Assembly: GCA_937899365.1 (NCBI GenBank)
Contig: CALBPH010000219.1
Span: 1-20,169 of the forward strand
Length of the DNA stretch: 20,169 nt
Source of the DNA: an uncultured Leptolyngbya sp.
Lineage (GTDB): Bacteria; Cyanobacteriota; Cyanobacteriia; Phormidesmidales; Phormidesmidaceae
Direction of reading: 5' to 3'
Below the pieces are notes generated by a model. It saw only the letters and a program-made list of their open reading frames with translations. It was not told the origin of the DNA and made no database searches. The translations under genes were made by a program, and so were the position numbers. Positions 7,032 through 14,054 of the stretch are shown here, one piece after another. Position 1 is the first letter of the stretch; every line of letters starts with the position of its first letter.

Positions 7032-7760
7032 ATGAACATTGCCCCTAATCGTCGTGCATTGATTACCGGTGCCAGCACTGGTATTGGTCGTTCAACTGCC
7101 TTAGCTTTTGCCAAAGCTGGGTTTGATGTAGCACTGGTGAGTCGATCAGCGGACAAATTGCAGACTCTGGTAGATGAAATTGGTGCGATCGCAACGGTAA
7201 AAGCTCTCAGCTTTCCCATGGATCTGAGCGTGATTGACCAGGTCAAAATCAATATCAGCGAGTTACTGGAGCAATTTGGCCCTGTCGATGTGTTGATCAA
7301 CAATGCTGGCATGGGCTATACAGGCGAACTGAAAGCCATGCCACTGGAAGACTGGTGCCAAGTCATCAATCTCAATGTCACTAGCGTTTTCCAATGCATT
7401 CAGTCTGTTCTTCCAGGAATGCGAACGCACAATAGCGGCATGATTATTAACGTAGCTTCAGTAGCTGCCCGCCAAGCCTTTCCGGAGTGGGGTGCCTATG
7501 GCATTAGCAAAGCAGCCGTTGTCGCATTATCCAAGGCTATTTCAGTGGAAGAAAGAGGCCATGGTATTCGAGTAGTGACCATTTTGCCAGGTGCCGTTAA
7601 CACCCCCCTATGGGATACCGATACCGTCCAGGCAGACTTTGATCGTTCGGGTATGCTTACCCCCGATCTAGTCGCCAACGCAATTCTACAAACCGCACTT
7701 CTACCGCCTGGTGCAGTGGTCGAAGAGCTGACCATCATGCCCAGCGGAGGAGCCCTGTGA
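7032..7760 (+). CDS. Short-chain dehydrogenase/reductase (SDR)
   Basis: 242 residues, a classical SDR. The cofactor motif TGASTGIG is at 12-19, NNAG at 90-93, catalytic Ser143 in VASVAARQA, and the YxxxK pair is Tyr156 and Lys160 (YGISK). LPGAVNTPLW (185-194) is the usual loop after the active site. Ser38-Arg39 after the second strand suggests NADP(H), which is inference. The substrate is unknown. In several cyanobacteria an SDR sits at this place in the ado-aar-accA neighbourhood, so a role in aldehyde, alcohol or fatty-acid reduction is a fair guess but not proven. The ATG has no clear SD. Confidence 0.93.
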   Translation: MNIAPNRRALITGASTGIGRSTALAFAKAGFDVALVSRSADKLQTLVDEIGAIATVKALSFPMDLSVIDQVKINISELLEQFGPVDVLINNAGMGYTGELKAMPLEDWCQVINLNVTSVFQCIQSVLPGMRTHNSGMIINVASVAARQAFPEWGAYGISKAAVVALSKAISVEERGHGIRVVTILPGAVNTPLWDTDTVQADFDRSGMLTPDLVANAILQTALLPPGAVVEELTIMPSGGAL

Positions 7761-7838
7761 TTCCCTAAAGCCCATTGTTTTCAAGTCAAAAAACTTGACC
7801 CTTTTTGTTCATTATTTGCAACCTAATTTACCCACACC

Positions 7839-8540
7839 ATGGTCATTTCAACTAACGGTTCCAAAAGCAACGGTCTACTAAACAGTAAGTCATTAGAAGC
7901 GGTCGTACGTCCTGACCGTGCCAAAACTAAGGGTCATGACGCCCTATTGCATGAGCCGTCTGAGGACAACAGCAAACTCATGGAAGCCGTGCACACTATG
8001 TTGGCTGAATTAGGCGAAGATCCTGAACGTGAAGGTCTGCTCAAAACGCCGAAGCGGGTAGCGGAAGCAATGCGGTTTTTAACCCAGGGCTATACCCAAT
8101 CCTTAGAAACCATCGTCAATAATGCCATCTTCGATGAAGGCCATAACGAAATGGTTTTGGTGCGTGATATTAACTTCTTTAGCTTGTGCGAGCATCACAT
8201 GCTGCCCTTCATGGGCCGAGCCCATGTTGCCTATATCCCCAACCAAAAGGTAGTGGGTCTGAGTAAGTTAGCTCGCATTGTTGAAATGTATTCACGTCGG
8301 CTACAGGTACAAGAACGTCTAACACGACAAGTTGCAGAGGCCATTAACGAAGTTCTAGAGCCCCAAGGTGTCGCAGTCGTCATGGAAGCCAGCCACATGT
8401 GTATGGCCATGCGTGGTGTTCAGAAACCCGGTTCATGGACAGTGACCAGCGCTATGCTCGGCGTCTTTCAAGATGAACAGAAGACTCGAGAAGAGTTTCT
8501 CAGCCTCATTCGTCACCAGCCTGCATTCTCTAATTATTAG
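7839..8540 (+). CDS. folE: GTP cyclohydrolase I
   Basis: 233 residues. FolE opens GTP to 7,8-dihydroneopterin triphosphate, the first step to folate and, in cyanobacteria, to pterins. The zinc ligands are visible: Cys117 and His120 in SLCEHHMLPF (115-124) and Cys188 in EASHMCMAMRG (183-193), which also holds conserved active-site residues. Other motifs are GLLKTPKRVAEAM (66-78) and VGLSKLARIVEMYSRRLQVQERLT (139-162). The first 40 or so residues are a low-complexity extension not needed for the fold. The start has no SD, so a later start cannot be excluded. The gap from the SDR gene is 78 bases, so the two may be one transcript. Confidence 0.96.
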   Translation: MVISTNGSKSNGLLNSKSLEAVVRPDRAKTKGHDALLHEPSEDNSKLMEAVHTMLAELGEDPEREGLLKTPKRVAEAMRFLTQGYTQSLETIVNNAIFDEGHNEMVLVRDINFFSLCEHHMLPFMGRAHVAYIPNQKVVGLSKLARIVEMYSRRLQVQERLTRQVAEAINEVLEPQGVAVVMEASHMCMAMRGVQKPGSWTVTSAMLGVFQDEQKTREEFLSLIRHQPAFSNY

Positions 8541-8568
8541 AGTCCATACCTGTTTAGACCGTTTAGAC

Positions 8569-8606
8569 GCTCATCAGAAGCTCCATCGAAAAAGCTTCTG
8601 ATGAGC
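8569..8606 (+). terminator. Hairpin after folE
   Basis: A perfect 14-bp inverted repeat, GCTCATCAGAAGCT/AGCTTCTGATGAGC (8569-8582 and 8593-8606), with a 10-nt loop, 28 nt after the folE stop. The stem is strong but no T-run follows, so it may be a 3'-end stabiliser or a factor-assisted terminator rather than a standard intrinsic one. Confidence 0.5.
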
Positions 8607-8806
8607 TGCTTCCGAACTCTGGAAAAGAAATCTGAAAAAATAACTTGCTAAGGCTTCCTCTAGGAAAAGCAAGGCTACAGTGAGGTAGATATGTCCGGTA
8701 GGAACTGATCCTTACTCGTCATATTCTATGGAACTAACAAGTTGCCTCACAGCGGCTTGTCATGCTCACACTGCCGATTTTGATTTATTAGGAGTAAGCG
8801 GAGCCC

Positions 8807-9277
8807 ATGAGTCCCCTGAATGTTGCAACTACCGGTGAAACCATTAGCACCGGTACTGAAACCTTTGAAGCTAGCCATATAGATGTGGTTGAAACGGTCA
8901 TTGCTAGCCTCGATCAGGGGGGCAACGCCATGGTTAGCCACGATGACGATGGCTATCTTTGGAAATTTACCTACGGCAGCGTGACGGTGTATGTACAGCT
9001 TACGGGTATCGATGATGAAGATACTCTAACTGTTTGGTCCCCTGTATTAAAACTGCCGGTACAAAATCAACCAAAGTTGATGGAAGAATTATTAGCCATG
9101 AACTGTGGCGAAACATTCGAGGCCTGTTTTGGCATTTCCAATCACGAGGTTTTAGCATTGGCCAGTCGAATTCTAGCTGATATCAATCCAGGTGAGATTT
9201 CTCGACTCATGACGATTGTCGCCACCATTGCTGATGAACAAGATGATGTTCTCCAGGAGAAGTATCCCGCTGCTTAG
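8807..9277 (+). CDS. YbjN domain protein
   Basis: 156 residues. It matches the cyanobacterial YbjN-like family, which has a fold like type III secretion chaperones. Residues 1-20 are disordered. The domain runs from HIDVVETVIASL (24-35) through the acidic turn SHDDDGYLWKFTYGSVTVYVQL (44-65) to WSPVLKLP (77-84), NHEVLALASRILADI (112-126) and a C-terminal helix ending in EQDDVLQEKY. The biochemical role of the family is unclear; in enterobacteria YbjN is linked to stress and motility, which may not carry over. The start ATG has AGGAG 12 nt upstream and a closer GGAG. The stop codon is 2 nt before the next gene, so the two are probably translationally coupled. Confidence 0.88.
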   Translation: MSPLNVATTGETISTGTETFEASHIDVVETVIASLDQGGNAMVSHDDDGYLWKFTYGSVTVYVQLTGIDDEDTLTVWSPVLKLPVQNQPKLMEELLAMNCGETFEACFGISNHEVLALASRILADINPGEISRLMTIVATIADEQDDVLQEKYPAA

Positions 9278-9279
9278 AA

Positions 9280-10038
9280 ATGGCTACAGTATGGCGACTG
9301 ATTTTGCCCATAGAGGCTTCGGGGTCAACTCAAATGGCAATTGATGAGTGGCTGTTAGAGCAGCATCGTCTAGGAAAAAGCCCCGCTTGTCTGAGATTTT
9401 ATACATGGGCACCCATCGCAATTTCCCTGGGATATCATCAGCGTCATTACCCAGCACACTGGCAGAACTTAGAGTGGAAGAATCAGACAATTGATTTAGT
9501 CAGACGCCCCAGCGGTGGTCGAGCGGTTCTACACCAGGGCGATTTAACCTATAGCTTGATTACTTCTGGGTATTCTGGCCGCCGCCGCGACGTTTATGCC
9601 CATCTGTGCAAGTTTTTAATAGAAGGGTGGCACAGTCTAGGCATAGCCCTACAGCTGGGGGCAAAGCAGCAGAGCTATCAGCACTCTGATAACTGCTTTG
9701 GAACATCAACGGCGGCAGATTTGATTATGGGCAATGGCTACAAGCTGATTGGCAGCGCTCAGCTCTATCGAGAGCGCTGTATTTTGCAACATGGCTCCAT
9801 GCGGCTGCTTCCAGATCCGTCTCTGGTGGAAAACGTGTTTGGGACTCCGATTATGCCGCCAAAAGCGTTAATGATGATATCGGCTGCTAGTGTTGTTGAC
9901 GCATTGGCCGCTGCCGCTCAACGTATTTTTGATATCAGGTTTGAAGTCCAACCGCTCTCGCATCGAGAACAACAGCAGGCGGTTGCTTGGGCCCAGACTA
10001 AGAGTTCGGCTCAGTCAATCTCTAGGGAAACAAATTAG
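9280..10038 (+). CDS. LipM-like octanoyltransferase / lipoate ligase family
   Basis: 252 residues of the BPL/LplA/LipB superfamily. Motifs are RRPSGGRAVLHQGDLTYSL (75-93), DNCFG (137-141), GYKLIGSAQ (153-161) with the conserved lysine Lys155, and LQHGSM (169-174). The cysteine in DNCFG (Cys139) lines up with the acyl-carrying cysteine of Bacillus LipM. I therefore favour octanoyl transfer from ACP to a lipoyl domain over ATP-dependent lipoate ligation, though the family cannot be settled by eye. The product is the precursor of lipoyl groups on 2-oxoacid dehydrogenases and the glycine cleavage H protein. It follows the YbjN gene by 2 nt and converges on the CHASE2 gene with 11 nt between the stops. 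Confidence 0.85.
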   Translation: MATVWRLILPIEASGSTQMAIDEWLLEQHRLGKSPACLRFYTWAPIAISLGYHQRHYPAHWQNLEWKNQTIDLVRRPSGGRAVLHQGDLTYSLITSGYSGRRRDVYAHLCKFLIEGWHSLGIALQLGAKQQSYQHSDNCFGTSTAADLIMGNGYKLIGSAQLYRERCILQHGSMRLLPDPSLVENVFGTPIMPPKALMMISAASVVDALAAAAQRIFDIRFEVQPLSHREQQQAVAWAQTKSSAQSISRETN

Positions 10039-10049
10039 CCGAACCGTCT

Positions 10050-11201
10050 TTACTGACTACTGAGCTGCTCAATAGAGGAAGGCAGTCGCAACGGCATAGG
10101 ACTATGATCATCATCGTGCCACTGCAACAGCTGCAGCTTTGTTTCTAGACGTTCAAATAGACGAACAAATGTGCAGGTAAGGGCGATACTGACCGTAGGT
10201 ACCATGGTGGGTAACCAGTACCCCTGACTAAATGCCACAATCACTAAACTGCCCCAGTCAACGATGATCGCCAGGCTTGCCAGCATCTTAATTCGTAAAC
10301 GACGATAATACAGCCCATACCCCAACCATGGGGTATTCAGTGCCACCCCCCCCCATATCGGCAAAATAATAGGCCGCAAATGATTTTGAGCTAACAAATT
10401 ATTTGCGGCAACAATATGTTGATAAACTCCTGCCGCTGGCGGATTCTGGTTGTAGGGCGTGGTCATGGTGTCTAAGCCAACGCCAGTAAAACCAATAAAA
10501 ATAATTTTGTTGGTAAACGTAGTCAATGGCACCTGCCCCGTCAGCACATCGATAAATGAATAGCGAGGCGCACTTTCAACAAAGCCGTGCCAGTTTAGCC
10601 ATAGAGGCCGAGTGAGATCGCCCACGGCCAAGGGAACATTCTCCTGTTTTAGGTTGTGGCGCTGTATGGCCGCAACGCTTAATGCTGGGGTGCCGTTTAC
10701 TTTAGGGCGATAGGTGCGGGTAATGCCATCGGCATCACCACGATTATGGATATGTCCGGTTGCGATCGCACCCTCCACCACCTCAGCATTGGGGCCAATC
10801 ACCCCCCGCTGTGCATCCCATGCCGTAGCTAAAACAACATCACCATGGCGAGCCATGGCCATGGACAGCTCAGCATCATCTGCACTCGGCTCAGCAAAAA
10901 GAATATCGAACGCAATCACACTCGGCTCAGCAGGCGTAATCTGGTCTAGTAGCTGAGTGTAATAGTGTCGGGGCCAAGGAAATTGACCAATGGTCGCTAA
11001 ACTAGCGTCATCAATTTCAATCACCGCCACCCGGTCGTCCCAGGGTTTCTCACCCCTTATTTGAAATAGTGTGCTGTAAATACTGTGCTCTGAAGACTGC
11101 ACAATCCCCACACGGGCAGCTAAGAGCATCAGCCCTGCCGCACAAAGTCCGGGTAGACATCGCCACCCAGATTTATATAGCCACTGTTTCATAAAAAGCA
11201 T
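10050..11201 (-). CDS. CHASE2 sensor protein without output domain
   Basis: 383 residues. CHASE2 is an extracytoplasmic sensor domain usually found in front of adenylate cyclases, GGDEF or kinase domains. Here an N-terminal hydrophobic helix (about 14-34) leads into the domain (about 37-275). Typical segments are DDRVAVIEIDDASLATIGQFPWPRHYYTQLL (55-85), AFDILFAEPSADD (97-109) and KIIFIGFTGVGLDTMTTPY (232-250). Three transmembrane helices follow (about 278-297, 305-325, 329-347). After them come only some 35 residues, ending in a stop, with no cyclase, kinase or GGDEF domain. The frame is clean up to the stop, and the downstream 11 bases before lipM leave no room for a lost domain. M4 is an alternative start. 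Its ligand and partner are unknown. Confidence 0.88.
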   Translation of the reverse strand: MLFMKQWLYKSGWRCLPGLCAAGLMLLAARVGIVQSSEHSIYSTLFQIRGEKPWDDRVAVIEIDDASLATIGQFPWPRHYYTQLLDQITPAEPSVIAFDILFAEPSADDAELSMAMARHGDVVLATAWDAQRGVIGPNAEVVEGAIATGHIHNRGDADGITRTYRPKVNGTPALSVAAIQRHNLKQENVPLAVGDLTRPLWLNWHGFVESAPRYSFIDVLTGQVPLTTFTNKIIFIGFTGVGLDTMTTPYNQNPPAAGVYQHIVAANNLLAQNHLRPIILPIWGGVALNTPWLGYGLYYRRLRIKMLASLAIIVDWGSLVIVAFSQGYWLPTMVPTVSIALTCTFVRLFERLETKLQLLQWHDDDHSPMPLRLPSSIEQLSSQ

Positions 11202-11467
11202 TTCTAGGGCTCGGCGTGGTCACCACACACCTTCCCGCCATTTCAACTATGACAATACGTTAACTGCCATGGTGTTACGCAACCAATGGACAAATCACTG
11301 AAGTTACCCTGATTACGTGTAAATAACCTGGTGGCCTTATATCCATACATTCACAGACCTAAATAAGCCGTAGACAATCGATAAAAGATGGGACAAATTG
11401 CCTAAAACAGTGCTGATAGAGACGAATATGGAAAGCGTTTATCCAGATTTAGTCGCTTTTCAAGCCA
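11202..11467. other. Gap between the CHASE2 and site-2 protease genes
   Basis: 266 bases that should hold the CHASE2 promoter on the minus strand and the 3' end of the protease transcript. I see no clear terminator hairpin, RNA gene or coding frame. Confidence 0.35.
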
Positions 11468-12664
11468 CTACTCCGCATTTCTAGCAATGGCCGCAAGTTG
11501 TAACCCTGACGGATAAGTGCCATCTTCTTTAATGCGGTTGATAATCGCTTCTGAAATCGGAAAATTCAGCCGTTTAGCTAGCGCCCGCACCACATCTCCT
11601 CGATCGATGGTGCCAGCAACGGCATCTGCGGGGGATAGTACAGTAATTCGCCGCAGCTCATTTTCTTCTAGATCTGTGATCACCTTCGACAAGGGCGTTT
11701 CCTCACGTACGTGGGGCATATCTAGCAGAGGATGAGCTAACTCATCTAGAGTTCTACTCTCCCACTGACTGCGTTCGATCTGGCGCAGATCATCCAGCGA
11801 TACCATGCCCCGATAACGACCATTAGAAGCGGCAAAATAGATGCTGGGCTTGCCTTCATGGAGCAGCTGATTATCCGCAAATGCCCGCAATGTCATGGTG
11901 GCATCAATCACCTTAAACTCACGCACACTGGCATCCCTAGCCTTGAGACTAGCAATCGCATCCTGTAAATCACTCACCCGGTTATAAGCTCCCGCATTGC
12001 GCACGGCAAACCAACCCAGAAGAGACAACCATAGGAATTGGAACTGTTGGGTAGCCAAATAGGCATAAATACCAATTGTGATCGCCATCCAACCCAACAG
12101 CTGGCCGACTCGAGCCGCCCAACGCACACCCTGGGCACGACTGCCGGTCATTTTCCAAACAGCCGCTTTTAAGACTTGACCACCGTCTAGGGGCAGCCCT
12201 GGAATTAGGTTAAACAGGGTCAGTACTAGATTGATGCGAGCAATGGTGCCAACAACTAAGACAGCCACCGTTTGACTCGGCAATACCTGAACAACCAACG
12301 TGAGCAGCACAAATAGGGAAAAGCTCACCAAGGGGCCTGCGATCGCAACTTGAAACGCCTGACCTGGAGTTTTTGACTCCTTATCAATCGAAGCAATCCC
12401 ACCAAACAGAAACAGCGTGATTGAATTAACCTGAATCCCCTGCCGTTTCGCCACTAGGCTATGGCCCAATTCATGGAGTAGTACAGAGCCAAACAAAAGT
12501 AGAGCCATCACCAACCCCACTACCGCCGCCATAGGAAAGGGAAACCCATCACTGATGAGATCGCTGCCATAGGCAAACGTCATCAGTAGAACAATAAAGA
12601 ACCAAGAGTTATCGACGAATAGGGGGATGCCGAAAATCGCGCCAATGCGCCAACCGGATTGCAT
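11468..12664 (-). CDS. Site-2 protease (M50) with CBS-like tail
   Basis: 398 residues. An intramembrane zinc metalloprotease of the S2P/SpoIVFB type that cuts membrane helices, often of anti-sigma factors. The zinc motif HELGH is at 64-68 inside a transmembrane helix, and the third ligand Asp160 lies in NLIPGLPLDGGQVL (152-165). Five or six hydrophobic segments cover residues 18-220. The cytoplasmic tail (about 230-385) has the pattern of a CBS pair, for example VIDATMTLRAFADNQLL (253-269) and EETPLSKVITDLEENELRRITVL (319-341), which may sense an adenine nucleotide. The ATG has an AAGG upstream. It is divergent from trpF. The target is not evident; sigC lies 3.5 kb away, but a group 2 sigma factor needs no anti-sigma release of this kind. 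Confidence 0.93.
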   Translation of the reverse strand: MQSGWRIGAIFGIPLFVDNSWFFIVLLMTFAYGSDLISDGFPFPMAAVVGLVMALLLFGSVLLHELGHSLVAKRQGIQVNSITLFLFGGIASIDKESKTPGQAFQVAIAGPLVSFSLFVLLTLVVQVLPSQTVAVLVVGTIARINLVLTLFNLIPGLPLDGGQVLKAAVWKMTGSRAQGVRWAARVGQLLGWMAITIGIYAYLATQQFQFLWLSLLGWFAVRNAGAYNRVSDLQDAIASLKARDASVREFKVIDATMTLRAFADNQLLHEGKPSIYFAASNGRYRGMVSLDDLRQIERSQWESRTLDELAHPLLDMPHVREETPLSKVITDLEENELRRITVLSPADAVAGTIDRGDVVRALAKRLNFPISEAIINRIKEDGTYPSGLQLAAIARNAE

Positions 12665-12726
12665 AGTGATATACCTTTGATATGCCCAGATACACTAGGA
12701 ACAGGATGATTAAATAGTCCTACTAA

Positions 12727-12792
12727 ATCACATCCACATCCAGAACTGTAAGTTTTCGTCAGGTAACCCCATGGCTTCCATTAGGATGTGAT
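12727..12792. repeat. 9-bp inverted repeat in the divergent promoter region
   Basis: ATCACATCC (12727-12735) and GGATGTGAT (12784-12792) are perfect inverted copies 48 nt apart, in the 229-base gap between the protease gene and trpF. They could pair in RNA or mark two protein-binding sites. A separate 13-base palindrome, CTTGAAtTTCAAG, lies at 12808-12820. Confidence 0.35.
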
Positions 12793-12808
12793 GGAAATGA
12801 CAAGCTAC

Positions 12809-12838
12809 TTGAATTTCAAGAACTGACTTCATTTTAAT
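12809..12838 (+). promoter_or_regulatory. Candidate promoter of trpF
   Basis: TTGAAT (12809-12814) and TTTAAT (12833-12838) with 18-nt spacing; the -10 matches 5 of 6 consensus positions. The palindrome at 12808-12820 covers the -35, so a bound protein there could block or help transcription. The predicted start near 12845 leaves a leader of about 50 nt. Confidence 0.35.
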
Positions 12839-12893
12839 GAGGGGGTTTACAAATGTCGTTACAGGATTTCCGAATCTTTTTGAATCATTATCT

Positions 12894-13529
12894 ATGCGCG
12901 TTAAGATTTGCGGCCTGACCAAAACAGATCAAGCGGTTGCGATCGCAACCATGGGAGCGTCTGTCCTAGGCTTCATTTGTGTCGAACAATCCCCCCGGCA
13001 CATCACGCCAGAAGCTATCTATACAATTACAAAGGCACTCCCTCCCATTGATTGCTTTGGAGTTTTCGCCAATGCACCCCTTCTCCAAATTAAGCAAACT
13101 GTAGCAACCGGTCAGCTAAGCGGCGTACAGCTCCACGGGCAAGAGTCAATAGACTATTGTCAGCAGCTCCGGTCAGCTTTACCCAGAGTAGAAATCATCA
13201 AAGCACTGCGGCTTCAAAAACTACAGGATCTAGATCGAGTAAAAGACTATGCCCCTTACGTGGATACATTTTTACTCGATGCCTATCATCCAGAACAATT
13301 GGGCGGCACCGGACACACCCTAAACTGGAAAGCGCTGCAAACATTTCACCCTGAAAAGCCATGGTTTTTAGCCGGTGGACTACGTCCCGACAATGTTGAT
13401 CAGGCCCTATCGCTCCTTTCTCCCAATGGCATTGACCTTTCAAGTGGCGTAGAAAATGCCCCTGGGGATAAGGACTTGGCCAAAGTAGCTCAGCTGCTAG
13501 AGACCGTCACCAGACTCACACACACCTAG
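12894..13529 (+). CDS. trpF: Phosphoribosylanthranilate isomerase
   Basis: 211 residues from this ATG. TrpF performs the Amadori rearrangement of N-(5-phosphoribosyl)anthranilate to CdRP, the third step from chorismate to tryptophan, in a TIM barrel. The catalytic cysteine is Cys6 in MRVKICGLTK and the catalytic aspartate is Asp129 in FLLDAYHPEQLGGTG (126-140). The phosphate-binding end is DLSSGVENAPGDKD (181-194). The open frame extends 19 codons further up to an ATG at 12837, but TrpF proteins normally begin at RVKICG and the extension has no family character, so I use 12894. No other trp gene is in the window. No clear terminator follows. Confidence 0.97.
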   Translation: MRVKICGLTKTDQAVAIATMGASVLGFICVEQSPRHITPEAIYTITKALPPIDCFGVFANAPLLQIKQTVATGQLSGVQLHGQESIDYCQQLRSALPRVEIIKALRLQKLQDLDRVKDYAPYVDTFLLDAYHPEQLGGTGHTLNWKALQTFHPEKPWFLAGGLRPDNVDQALSLLSPNGIDLSSGVENAPGDKDLAKVAQLLETVTRLTHT

Positions 13530-13697
13530 ACACCCAATCGTTGACCGGCATACAACCCTAACGAAAACAGAATAGTCAGTAAAAAGTTGAGATTTTTGTA
13601 ACAAAACGTCTCTGACTCTAAACCTTGGTTACAGAACATCCTGTTTTCTTTATATGGTCTGAGCGCTGGTGATAAGTTAAATTCCAGTCGTTCATGC

Positions 13698-13883
13698 TTG
13701 TTTTCCTGGTTGCGCTCTATGTACAACGCCCAAAAAGACTGGTTAGGTGCATTTATGATTGCTGCACTTGGTGCAGGCATCATCACATCATTTGCCGTTA
13801 GCCAGGGTCAAAATCCCTTTGTTGGTCTAGGTATTACAGCCTTTGCATCGGTTGCTGCCGTGGTAATCGACCACTTCTGCTAA
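13698..13883 (+). CDS. Small hydrophobic membrane protein
   Basis: 61 residues from a TTG at 13698, or 54 from the ATG at 13719, which I consider more likely. Neither has a clear SD. The sequence from the ATG begins MYNAQKDWLGAFMIAALGAG and has two hydrophobic stretches (about 10-26 and 36-51 of the short form), linked by a SQGQNPF turn, so it could be a helical hairpin in the membrane. It ends in DHFC. I do not recognise the family. A strong terminator begins 45 nt after the stop, which supports a real transcript. The 168-base gap after trpF suggests it has its own promoter. Confidence 0.55.
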   Translation: MFSWLRSMYNAQKDWLGAFMIAALGAGIITSFAVSQGQNPFVGLGITAFASVAAVVIDHFC

Positions 13884-13928
13884 CTCAAGGGAGTCACAAT
13901 TTCCTCGTTCCAGCGATTACTCCTGTCC

Positions 13929-13957
13929 AGCCAGCAGTTAATACTGCTGGCTTTTTT
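13929..13957 (+). terminator. Intrinsic terminator
   Basis: A perfect 9-bp stem, AGCCAGCAG/CTGCTGGCT (13929-13937 and 13944-13952), with a 6-nt loop. The stem's final T begins a run of six T (13952-13957). It ends transcription of the small membrane-protein gene. Confidence 0.9.
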
Positions 13958-14001
13958 ATGACTACTCTACGTATCTCGCTACATCATCGCGTCAACAGAC
14001 C

Positions 14002-14037
14002 GAACCATTAAAGCCGGACGGTAGGATTCAATGGTTC
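14002..14037 (-). other. Dyad downstream of the repeat-protein gene
   Basis: GAACCATT (14002-14009) and AATGGTTC (14030-14037) form an 8-bp inverted repeat with a 20-nt loop, just after the stop codon of the minus-strand gene. No T-run follows on that strand. The word ATTAAAGCC occurs inside the loop region and again at 14041-14049. It may be a weak 3'-end structure. Confidence 0.3.
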
Positions 14038-14054
14038 AGCATTAAAGCCACCGA

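Noticed and set aside
7781..7798. Terminator between the SDR gene and folE
   Set aside because: Only a 6-bp AT-rich stem (TCAAGT/ACTTGA) with a T-run a few bases later; too weak to call.
12837..12893. Upstream start for trpF
   Set aside because: The extra 19 residues are not found in TrpF proteins, which begin with the RVKICG strand; the ATG at 12894 fits.
13526..13786. 86-codon minus-strand frame, with a hydrophobic C-terminus (37-codon inner form from an ATG near 13640)
   Set aside because: It overlaps the better-supported small membrane-protein gene on the other strand. The inner form has a possible membrane helix but matches no small photosynthetic subunit I know and has no proper SD.
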